This document shows, in pieces, positions 1-9,117 of a DNA stretch of 17,874 bases. Location: the NCBI GenBank assembly GCA_022592435.1, contig JABYQS010000578.1, forward strand, positions 1-17,874. Reading direction: 5' to 3'. The translations under genes and the position numbers were made by a program. Under the pieces are notes generated by a model that was not told where the DNA came from, did no database searches, and worked only from the letters and a program-made list of their open reading frames with translations. This stretch comes from Cerioporus squamosus. Its lineage: Eukaryota > Basidiomycota > Agaricomycetes > Polyporales > Polyporaceae. Numbering within the stretch: the stretch's first letter is position 1; each line of letters opens with the position of its first letter.

Positions 1-1627
1 CGAGAGGAGCGGGAGACCTCTGCACTGAAGGCTCTTGCCTCTTGCTCTTGCTTGCTTCGCGAGACATTGTCTCCGGTGCTCTTCTATCAAGCTCGCTACC
101 TTGGTAGATATGACGAGAACGACCCTCCACAGGCTATTCGCCATCTCATCCGGTCAGTGCCTTGTTATGTTGTAGCCGCGTCTGATGCTGACAGGGCGCC
201 TGAGGAAGACGCCTCCGAGTCAGGCCTCGCATGGAAAGTAGTGTTGTTGTCCAGCTCTTCATGTCTGTCCTGGGACGCCTACCGAACCTCAACGCGATTG
301 TATTCGACGCCTTGTTCTGCAATCCAATCGACGTCATCAAGTGTTACCTGTCTCTTCCTCACATCACGTCCATCACATACACTCGTGCAGCAAACACGTT
401 CACTGCTTACGAGCCCCCGACATCACTCGATGCGATTCCACGGCGCCGATTCCCCTCACCAGCTTCTCTACATTCATGCCTCTTTGGCGAGAACAGGACT
501 TCGAGTTGCCAGGACTCACGCCCGATCTGCACTTCGAACGCGAAGAGAAGTGGTTATCTGCGCTCATCCCCGGAATGGCGAGCACTGTCAAGCAACTTAC
601 CGTGCCCATGGAGACTTCACCGATATCGGCCATGGCTAGCCTGTCATGGCCTGCACTACAGGAGCTGTCGATACGCGGCCGCTACTTCAACGAGGAGCAG
701 GAACAAGCACTCCCGCTGTTTCTCTCGTCAATACCACGATTGCGCAAGCTGTCGGTCACAATCTGCAGGCGCGGTCGTACTGACCGCCCGCCTATACTCG
801 GTTCCAGCACCGGCTCTCATGCGACGATAGCTGGGCTCCGCTCCCTTACCGTTGCTTATCCAGACCCTGCCGACAACATCTTCTCCATCGATGCGACACG
901 TCTCCGCCACCTATCACTTTGCGACGCTCCGCGGTTCTACCATGACCGTTCCAGTGACGATGCAGTTTGGAGCGAATTCGCGATGCCGATCCTCCACTCC
1001 GCTGAGTGTCTGTCCATCTTGAGGCGGATGGATATGCCCGAGCTTTCCAGCCTCGAACTGGTCTACCTCGCAGATACTGCCGGCTCCGACGACGAGCTCC
1101 TCAGCTACGTCACTCAAGCGTTCCCGCATCTCTCGCACCTCGAGTTGCACAGATATCGCGCAAACAGGGAGGAGGCCGTGGACTACGTGAGCGTCGTCGC
1201 CTTTTGCCCCTCGAGTAGTCGTTTGACCCCTCTGCAGGTACATATTGCTAAGCTGCTCACGGCTGCGCGTGGTCTCCGACGTGTTCGTCTCAATCTTGAC
1301 TTCCACGACGACCACGGGCCGTACACCAATGCCAGCGAATCTGTCTTACGGGGATGGCGGTTAACCTTCCGGGAACGTCGCGGTCCCGACATCGTTGCGG
1401 TCTTGGAAGCGTGTCCGTGGCTAGAATACGTAGAGCTCCTCTACCACGCGTGGTGGTCCTCGAGGTGGACTAAATTCCCCACATCGCGGTACCCTGGGCC
1501 GCGCTTTATCGACCCCGATGACGGCAGTACTAAGTGAGTGGTCCGTTCCTGGTCCGCTGACTCCGTAATCTCATACCAATGCTACTTGCTTTCCAGTGAT
1601 TCTGAGTCGCTTCCAGGGCGATGGTGA
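1..1627 (+). pseudogene. F-box/LRR-like protein, copy 1 (5' partial, one frameshift)
   Basis: Paralogue of the gene at 6366-8244; the two align along their whole shared length. The window opens inside the exon that follows the F-box core. Exons by comparison: 1-152, 209-1186, 1238-1533, 1597-1627, with introns of 56, 51 and 63 bases at the same places and phases as copy 2. LRR-like segments such as LPLFLSSIPRLRKLSV, LRSLTVAYPDP and FPHLSHLELHRY are visible. The last intron is supported because both copies then encode a matching ten-codon tail (here DSESLPGRW then stop). Exon 209-1186 is 978 bases against 979 in copy 2, and the frame changes from 3 to 2 between about 430 and 448, so one base is missing there. 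A product would lose everything after roughly the first third. It is a pseudogene unless the base is a sequencing error. Such proteins are usually substrate receptors of SCF ubiquitin ligases; no substrate can be inferred. Confidence 0.82.
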
Positions 1628-2688
1628 AGATTTGGAATCCATCCGCCGCGCCGCCCGCACCGCAGCTGTGCTCTTGCGTACGTGCGATGTCCTGCCTTCC
1701 TTCATGACTTTGTTAGAGATGTGCGCGCCTGCTCCTCTTTTGGTCTCGGCGACTAGCTGCTGACTTCCATTTGTAGATCTCCCCATCATCGTACACTTAA
1801 GAACCTACCGTCTTCTGCTGTACCCCTTGCCACCACAAGTCATCCCTCACGATGTACGAATGAGATCACGTTGTACGCTGCGTTTTCCGCATGGTAGTGC
1901 ACGCTGAAGGATACGTTTCGCGGCGTTGCAACCTACGATTACTAGCTGACTTCTCTGCATTACCGCGCACTCGAGGAATCTAGAAGGGCCGACACCTATG
2001 ATGCCGACGGACTCTGCACCTGCATGCGACCTCGGAAGGCACACTGAATCTCCCGACCGTAGCAGGAGGCGCATAGCGTTGTCGAGTATCCCAAAAGAGC
2101 AGCAGCTCATCGTAACGGAAAGTTCGATCCAGTGCGTGACTATAATACGATAATGTATATCGAAGACGCGAGAGAGCAGCCCGCAAATTTGTCCACAATT
2201 GAAATGCAACCCGACAACGTCCCCACCGCCCACAATGCTACATCACCCGTCGAGGCACCATCTCCAGAACGACGTGCATGCACCTCAGCCCATTTCTCAA
2301 TCTCATGACCCCTCTCGCATGCTTAACGGTGATCGTGTACTCGCGGGCCGCCGCCGCTTACTGAGATTCTATCGAACCGACTATCTGGACTGTCTGGAAG
2401 TTAGCGGACGAACCTCTGATCTTCGCTGGGTGCGGAGAAGGAGTTATGGGAAGAGCAGTTCCTTGAGAGAACGCTAGCGTGCAGGAGGAGACAAGGGCAC
2501 TGGGCGGTAATCGTATATAGCACTGTCACGTAGATGATGGCAGTGGTGTCGGACTCCGAGCTCGAGGACGATACATGCTATGAACATTGATGGTAAACAC
2601 GGGGTATATAGATATATGCCGATAGACGGGTATCTGGTATGCTCCTCGAAAACCAGAAGAGATGAGACGCAATGCCCAGCATTCGCGT
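1628..2688. other. gene-poor stretch between F-box copy 1 and the protease gene
   Basis: No recognised gene. It holds the 3' flank of copy 1 and, from the right, the 3' flank of the minus-strand protease gene. Several short plus-strand frames have a coding-like composition: 2153-2308 (51 codons, starts MYIEDAREQ), then 2305-2364 and 2365-2466 in one frame separated by a TGA, the latter containing IEPTIWTVWKLADEPL. None matches a family I know and no good splice pair joins them convincingly. Bases 2604-2618 are rich in TATA-like steps but no gene follows on the plus strand. The flank does not resemble the sequence downstream of copy 2, so the duplication does not visibly extend past the coding region on this side. 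Confidence 0.5.
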
Positions 2689-5522
2689 TCAGGCCCTCAA
2701 CTCGGGTTGTCCGCGAAGAACAGCCTGCATCTCCGGAGGCAGGTCGGCGTGGATCTCGAGATCCCAGGGACCTGCGATGCTAACACCGTCGGAAAGGATC
2801 CTCTGTGGCGCGAACTGCATGAATGGTTTGGCTTGTCCTGGCACCGGTCTGTCTCCGCGATACGTCGCGTCGAGCCTCAGGATGCTTGCCCAGAAGAAGT
2901 TCTTGTCAATGTGAACAGTCGGTCAGCCACGTCATGGTGGAACAAAGAGTGAATCATCCCCACCGCGCCCAAGATGTAAGGTTCGCGACCAAGTCCAGCG
3001 TTCCCTTTGGCCTCTGCAAAACAGGCACCCCAACCGCCGCGCCCGTCGCTCCAAGGGCTGCCGAGGAATTCCTGAGCCCTGCACCTGAAATGGACGGTGG
3101 TTCCGTGAACGTCTTTGAAGTGAAACAAGATATCATGTCTCGAGAAGTCGCGACTGTGGATCAGGAAGGAGGCTTCGTTGGGGTAAAGGTGCGCCTCGTG
3201 ATGAAACCAGTGCGTCCATATCGCTTGCAAGACATCTCTTGGCAAGATCGAGCACAGGGAGCCTGAATCACGGGCCGTCGCAACGACCCCGTCAGTAGGT
3301 GTTGCGCCATACAAGATCGAAAGGACTTACCGGAGTCGAATATGACGCGGATCCCAGTCGAGGACCCGTCCTGATTGACTGCTCCCAGAGGAATCTGCTT
3401 CGGCATCCAATTTAGCTCGTCGATTACGCCATAGTTCGGGTAGTCGACCATTGGTTCCAGCAATGTGATGGATAGCAACTGGAGAGACCACCAATGAAAC
3501 TCATCTGGATCGCCGAGGTCAGGGTAAATATACAACTGCGGTGTATATTCCGGAATCCGAATTATGTCCTCTATAGGCCGCCAGTCGAGGTGAATTCCGC
3601 AAGGGGAACCGACCCCGAAATACAAAAAGCTCTGTCTGTGGTCGCCGTTAACACAGGAAGCATCGCGTGGCAACTGATACACTCACACTCTCTGACTTGC
3701 ACGAGCTAGTTGGTATCCGTCTGGTGGAAGCAGTCGTACTGTTACGCACATGGGCTATACGATTGAACAATGAGAAGACTGAGCGTGAATATATACGGCT
3801 TAGGACGTACTGTCTGCACAGTCCCGGGTCCGTGGTTGATTATATCGAAGAACGTCTGTGTTGATGGTTCGTTAGGCTACGTACATTCCGAACACTTGGC
3901 CACTGTACAAACCGCTTTATCCTTGCTTTCGGCGAAGCGCCAAGGTGTCCGCCACCTGTCGAATGACGACGCCTCATCAGTTTCGACGTGAGAGGCTGGA
4001 CGCTACTCGAGACAACATACCCAGGGACTCCCATTCCAAGGTTTCCATCGATTCCTTGACCAGCGGTAGTAGGGTTTACAGCGTCCGCCAGTATCCGTGT
4101 GAATTGAATCCTATGGTTAGGTGAGTATGCTGACTGCCCATTGACCCAGTCCCAGATCGGTGCTTTGAACTGCAGATCCACGTCTGGGCTGGAGGGCCAC
4201 CGCTTCAATCCTGCAGTATTCTTTAGTAAGGGGACGACTAGGAGTAGTCGTAGAAACACATACTCAACTCTCCGCCGTCTCCGTACCGCATCATACACGA
4301 CTCTGCGATAGGCGCAGTGCTGGGAGGAATGACTCCGCGCCTCCGACACCTTTGTTGGAAATTCAAAGGAGTGTCAGTCCAGTCCCGCGTAGTATACCGG
4401 AATTTCTCGCCACCCATCATTCTCTCTGATGGAGGAATCTCAACCCGCTGAAGCTGCTGAAAGTCTTTCTCGAGAAACCAGCTGTTTGATCTGTCAGTGA
4501 AGACGACGAGGACGATAAAGTCATCCTCACGCACAAGCAACAATCGCCTATCATTGAATTAGCGCGCGCTCAGTTGGAACGAGGAGAGAGAACCTCACCT
4601 GTGTCGACTGCAAGCTTATATACTCTCCCCTTTTTAGGAACAACATCCCACCCGTCGGTATCCAGGACCTAGGGAGTGATAATCAGTCCCAACCCACAAA
4701 TTGAGAGCATGTATCGCACAAAGTTTACAGTATACCACAGTTCTACTGATCAAAGGCGATGTCAACATCAACGACTACGTCTTGAACCATCGAACTATGC
4801 ACTCACCTTGCAACCTTTTGCCGTCAGCTGACGGATAGGTTCCAAACTTGGGCTCGAGCTGCATGAGGGACGCGTTGTCTATATCCTCGAGCTGTCTCTG
4901 AAAGTGCATCACTCGTTCGGCCGTTATCTGTGTTCGGCACCCGACAGAGAGCATGCGCCGCGCGTGCGCCGCCCACGGCATGCCGTTTGCCGCCTTTCAA
5001 GGATAAGCACCGGCATAGTATGTCAAAAACATTGCACTCACAACCGGGGCGCGACGTTTGTACGAGCTGCCAGCTTGGATCTTAGACGGGCGAGCGGAAG
5101 GCATGTCATTTGCACGACAAGGTTCCTCAGCTGAGTTGCCGCTGAAGTTTGCAGGACCATGTTCCGGACTGTCGGCGGCTCTCAGAAATGAGCGGTTTGT
5201 GGAAGAAGGGATCTCGTACGGGGCAGCCTGAGTCGCAGTATCGTTCCCGACGATGAGCGTGTCCCTCTCCTCGGAGCCAGCGACGCCCTCTGGGTAAGTA
5301 GTGGGTGCGCCAGCGGTTGAGGCGACTGTGCGCCCCAGGCCAGTATACCTGCTGTGCCGTTCTCTGCTCGACTGAATGATACGGCATCACATCAGTGAAT
5401 TCAATCCGAGGGGGCGTGTTATAGTTTGAAGCGCTCACCAAACCGAGGCCTCGAAACTGGTCGATGTCTTTTGAAGACGCGGTGGGAGTTTCCACCAGCA
5501 AAAGGAGACCTTCGGGGGACAT
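2689..5522 (-). CDS. Pepsin-like (A1) aspartic protease-domain protein, 12-exon model, frame conflict at first active site
   Basis: Exons on the minus strand: 5522-5439, 5371-5042, 4993-4807, 4745-4729, 4668-4599, 4490-4264, 4210-4021, 3955-3913, 3855-3750, 3681-3331, 3262-2964, 2901-2689, about 705 codons. A1 proteases are bilobed peptidases with two catalytic Asp. Seen here: AVDTG then SNSWFLEKDF (first Asp, about residue 228), a flap-like RYGDG (about 301), GIDGNLGMG, VIFDSG (second Asp, about 534) and YILGANFFWASILRLD, the usual C-terminal strand. All joins keep frame except DTG|S: exon 4599 ends phase 1 but exon 4490 needs phase 2, so one base is lacking. The Asp-Asp spacing of about 306 exceeds pepsin's 183. 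The first 200 residues are unrecognised, with no signal peptide, and the 5' end is the least certain part. It lies between the two F-box copies, in opposite orientation. Activity is unproven and it may be a pseudogene. Confidence 0.68.
4729..4745 (-). other. 17-base microexon of the protease gene
   Basis: Without this exon the donor at 4806 (GTGAGT, phase 1) cannot join the acceptor at 4669 (phase 0). Inserting 4745-4729 gives two normal introns of 61 bases (4746-4806) and 60 bases (4669-4728, with a GACTGAT branch site), and restores the frame as RLQVELWYTVLDTDGW. A 14-base version starting three bases later is also in frame. This is inferred from frame and splice signals only. Confidence 0.5.
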
Positions 5523-5568
5523 GATTCGAGTGGGTGGGACTCTGACAGGAAGGGACTTCAGCGTTGCG

Positions 5569-6194
5569 TTATGATTGCAGCTCCTGCGACACGCCCCAGT
5601 GTTTTATCTGGAGCAGTACAATCGCAGTGACCATGACAACAGCCTGTAATCGCTGAGACAATCGAGTTGAAAGGAACATCTCTCAGTCCCTACTTCTTCC
5701 ACAACAACCTCCACGAAGCGAACATGGGACTGACCAGACTTTTGTTGCTGCCAGTTGCGCAGAATAATATCACGCCCTTGTTCTCCAAAGAGGCCTTGGC
5801 TTCCTGAGATGATCATGGTCGGCTCGGAAGCATGTCATGATGACCAGTAGTGACTCTGCGGTAAGTAGTCGTAGTCGTGTCACCCCGACTCCCTGCAACC
5901 AGATCTAACGCTAAGGTCAGGGTATAGTCCGCCGATGTACAGTACAACTTTGAAGCTGCATACATATGTGTGCGCGGCATGCAAGCTTTCGTTCCTTTCC
6001 AATTCACTCCTGTCGCAGTAACTGGCCATGGTGAATCGCAACTTGAATGCCTGCCGGTCGAGCTGGAGTACTAGGCCTAGTAGTGCCAAATGCTGGTATT
6101 GTTCTCCGTCTTCTGCTGTGTGTTCTGCATCTAAACAATGACATGCATCAGCTTCTTTCGACGCCCGGTTACGCTGAATTGTCGCAATCGACAA
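5569..6194 (-). CDS. Coding-like exons of unknown identity (separate small gene or 5' part of the protease gene)
   Basis: Three introns with workable signals join four open segments on the minus strand in frame: up to 6194-6023, 5955-5884, 5803-5694 and 5643-5569, ending in TAA. Introns are 5956-6022 (67 bases), 5804-5883 (80) and 5644-5693 (50). The product contains QHLALLGLVLQLDRQAFKL, SADYTLTLALDLVAG, GLFGEQGRDIILRNW, HVRFVEVVVEE and then MVTAIVLLQIKHWGV. I recognise no family. The start is not resolved: no convincing ATG was chosen, and the frame stays open to about 6194. Its stop lies only 46 bases before the ATG of the protease model, which is very tight for two separate fungal genes. 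Either the two are one gene with a splice I failed to see or a missing base, or this is a decayed neighbour. Confidence 0.33.
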
Positions 6195-6333
6195 TAAGGA
6201 GATACGGATTCGGAGGAAGGAGAGGCGTGCAGGCTGACTAAGCGCTGTTGTTCTTGCGGCAGCAGCACAGCCGTGTTAGCGCCTTCGACCAGGTCGTGAT
6301 GATGCCCAGTGGTTGTGTGATGTGTCCGCCCTG

Positions 6334-6350
6334 CCTCCTCCTCCTCCTCC
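6334..6350 (+). promoter_or_regulatory. CT-rich tract before the F-box copy 2 start
   Basis: Five CCT units plus CC run from 6334 to 6350, 15 bases before the first ATG at 6366. Pyrimidine tracts next to transcription starts are common in filamentous fungi, so this may mark the core promoter or lie in a very short leader. No TATA box was seen nearby. Confidence 0.35.
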
Positions 6351-6365
6351 AAAACCCCTCTCCCC

Positions 6366-8244
6366 ATGATGCGCTCTGCAAAGAAGAAGTTTGCATCCTT
6401 TCTATCTCTCCTGCTACACCGAAAACGGCCAGCTCAATCTCCGCCGACTTCTCGTGAGGTCGAAAGTCTCGAAGTTGTGCCCACGCCACAACCGTGTCGA
6501 AAGCCTCCTCCGACGTGAGTATCATGGTAAATGTGACTCGTACCAGGACGTTCATTAACATCGATTAACCAGCTTTCTAGCCTTGAACGTAGACGTCGTT
6601 CATGAGATCGCTCTGGTGTTGCGAGAGGAACGAGAGACGACTGCACTCGCAGCTCTTGCTTCTTGCTCTCGTGCGCTTCGCAGAACACTCTCTCCAGTTC
6701 TCTTCTATCACGCTCGGTACTTTGCTGAGTACAGTGAAAATGATCCTCCGGAGCCAATCCGCCATCTCGTCCGGTTGGTGTCTTGTTTCGTTTCGACTGC
6801 CATTGTGCTGATAGCGCTGGAGAAAGACGCCTCAAGGTCAAGCTCCGCATGGAAAACAGCGCTGCTGTCCAGCTTTTCATATCCATCCTAGGCCGCTTAC
6901 CGAATATCGTCGCCATTGTGTTCGACGCTGCATTCTGCACTCCGATCGACGTCATCAAATTTTGCCTTGCTCATCCTCAGATCACGACCATCGCATTCGA
7001 CTGCAACGCAAACACGTTCACTGCCTACGAGCCCCCGATAGCACTCAACATGATCACAAGTGCTCCGATTCCCCTCACCAGCTTCTCTTACATCACGCTT
7101 CTTTGGCGAGAACAGTGCTTTGAACTCGGGAGAGTGAGGTCTGAGAAGCTCTTCCTGCGCGAAGAGAAGTGGCTATCCGCGCTTGTCCCCAAGATGGCGA
7201 ACACCATCCAGCAACTTATCGTGCCCATGGAAACCTCGCCGATCCTAGCAATGGCTAACTTATCGTGGCCGGCGTTGCAAGAGCTCTCAATCAGTGGCCG
7301 TTACTTCACCGAACAGCAGAAGGATTCACTCCCGCTCTTCCTTTCGTCGATTCCACGATTGCGCAAGCTTTCGGTAACGATCTGCAGGTGTGGTCCGACT
7401 GCCCGCCCTCCAATACTTGGTTCTGCCGCCACCTGTCGCACCACCATAGTTGGATTGCGCTCCCTTACCGTGGCTTATCCAAATCCTGACGACAGCATCT
7501 TCGCCATCGATGCGACTCATCTCTCTCACCTATCACTCCGCGACGCCCCACGATTCTACCACGACTGCGCCAGGAGACCAATAGTGTCAAGCGAGTTCGC
7601 GAGGCCGATCCTCCGGTCCGCAGAATGTTCATATATCTTGCGACGGATGGACATGCCCCAGCTTTCCAGCCTCGAACTCGTCTACCTCGCAGACACTGCC
7701 GGCTGCGACGACGAGCTCCTCACCTACGTCACGCAAACCTTCCCGCATCTCTCGCACCTCGAGCTGCACAGGTATCGCGCAAACAGGGAGGAAGTCGTGG
7801 ACTACGTGAGCGTCGTCCTAACGTGCCTTCTCGAGCACTCGTTTGACCTCTTAACAGGTAAATATTGCTAAGCTGCTCACGGCCGCGCGTGGTCTCCGCA
7901 GTATCCGCCTCAACCTCGACTTCCACGACGATCAGGGGCCGTACTGCGGTCGTGGATTCGGCTACAGCATATGGAGGTCGACCTTCATGGAGCACCGCGG
8001 TCCCGAGATCGTCCAGATTCTGGAGGCATGTCCGTGGCTGGAATACGTTGAGCTCCTGTACCACGCGTATAACGGCTCGCGGTGGACGAAATTCCGCACC
8101 TCGCGATACGCGGGGCCCCGCATCGTCGACCCCGATGACGGCAGCACTGTGTGAGTGATCTGCGCTTGGTCCCTCGACGCCGTCGTCTCGTATTGATACC
8201 ATTTACTGTTCAGTGACTCGGAGCTACTTCCGTATAGATTGTGA
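6366..8244 (+). CDS. F-box/LRR-like protein, copy 2 (intact, about 550 aa)
   Basis: Exons 6366-6514, 6573-6773, 6827-7805, 7858-8150 and 8214-8244 join in one frame of 551 codons including the stop. Introns are 58, 53, 52 and 63 bases. Two ATGs sit side by side at 6366 and 6369. After a basic N-terminus the F-box-like core is split by intron 1 and reads FLALNVDVVHEIALVL, then ASCSRALRRTLSP. The rest holds irregular leucine-rich segments (LFLSSIPRLRKLSV, LRSLTVAYPNP, LSHLSLRDAPRF, SSLELVYLADTAG, FPHLSHLELHRYRA) and a closing WLEYVELLYHAY. F-box proteins of this kind bind Skp1 and present substrates to SCF ubiquitin ligase, and such genes are greatly expanded in agaricomycetes. Intron 2 and the last intron are supported by copy 1, which has the same phases and tail length (here DSELLPYRL then stop). 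The donor of intron 2 (GTTGGT) is weak. The substrate is unknown. Confidence 0.85.
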
Positions 8245-9117
8245 ACATTGCATGGACCATAACAGCGATAGCGCTGCCGACGCGCTGTGCTCAACGACTC
8301 TTCAATGTAGATGTGTGCGTAACTTCTCCCCGGTCGACGAAACCTGGCTGACGACGTCCGGCAGATATCCTTATTGCTGTATACTGACGACCTCGCGTTT
8401 TCTGTGATACCCCCTTCCCGCTACGGATAATGTCACGCACGAATCTATGCTGCCCATGAATGTATCCACGTCGAACGCTGTGACATTCGCCTGTGTCTGT
8501 TCTTGTGAGCACTGAAGGATGCTACCCGTGACATCGGTATACGTTCTGACGACAGACCTGGTCCAGACGTCGGTTTGCTTCAAGTTAAGCTATGCCTCAG
8601 GGTCCCGTTCTGTCTGCCCGCATGCTGTTATCCCCCCGTACACCATCGAACGCAGCCAGCGCAACGCACTACAGCTAACGACTCCGGGCTCGCCTCCGTG
8701 TCTCCTCTCGAGCAATACGCTACTTTTGAGGGAAGTACAATTGCCTGTACATGCTTTCAGGCACTCAGGAGCAGGTTCGATACCTCCGCAACTTTTGGTA
8801 CCTGTATACAACATCGATATCATCCGGAAAACATTACTCAAACACAGCATGCAACATGCACAATTCCCAGAGACGCAGAACGGGTGACGATGATGATGGA
8901 GGAGCGCGCGAGCGTGAACGACAGTATAGTGGGTGTCCGATCAGAGAGCAGAAACGTGAATATGAAGGCGAAGTCTAGAGACGCGGGCGCAGGGCATGCA
9001 CAGATACATATCATTAGCAGTGCGAGTGGTGGCGTGGGGCGTGGCTCGACATAACGAAGTCGAGATGCAGTGACGGTATCGAAGATGGATGGTAGGAGAC
9101 AGACGATCCGGACGACA
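8245..9117. other. gene-poor spacer between F-box copy 2 and eIF2A
   Basis: Both flanking genes end here, so this is the shared 3' side of a convergent pair. Open frames exist on both strands, the longest on plus from about 8575 to 9054, but they lack family features, have patchy composition and show no exon-intron support. A tRNA-like B-box at 8774-8784 has no matching A-box. I see nothing else. Confidence 0.6.

Noticed and set aside
6131..6367. Minus-strand frame beginning with Glu-rich residues, overlapping the start of F-box copy 2
   Set aside because: The Glu run is the reverse of the CT-rich tract; no family match, and it would overlap the promoter of a good gene. Part of its region may belong to the unassigned exons.
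6366..6514. Hydrophobic patch in the N-terminus of F-box copy 2 as a signal peptide
   Set aside because: The patch is short, flanked by lysines and arginines on both sides, and precedes an F-box-like cytosolic or nuclear protein.
8774..8784. GGTTCGATACC, a match to the tRNA B-box
   Set aside because: No A-box at a suitable distance upstream, an imperfect T-stem and no acceptor stem or cloverleaf could be drawn.
8575..9054. Plus-strand frame of 159 codons in the spacer
   Set aside because: Low-quality composition, no motifs, no splice-supported extension, and it lies in a convergent 3' region.
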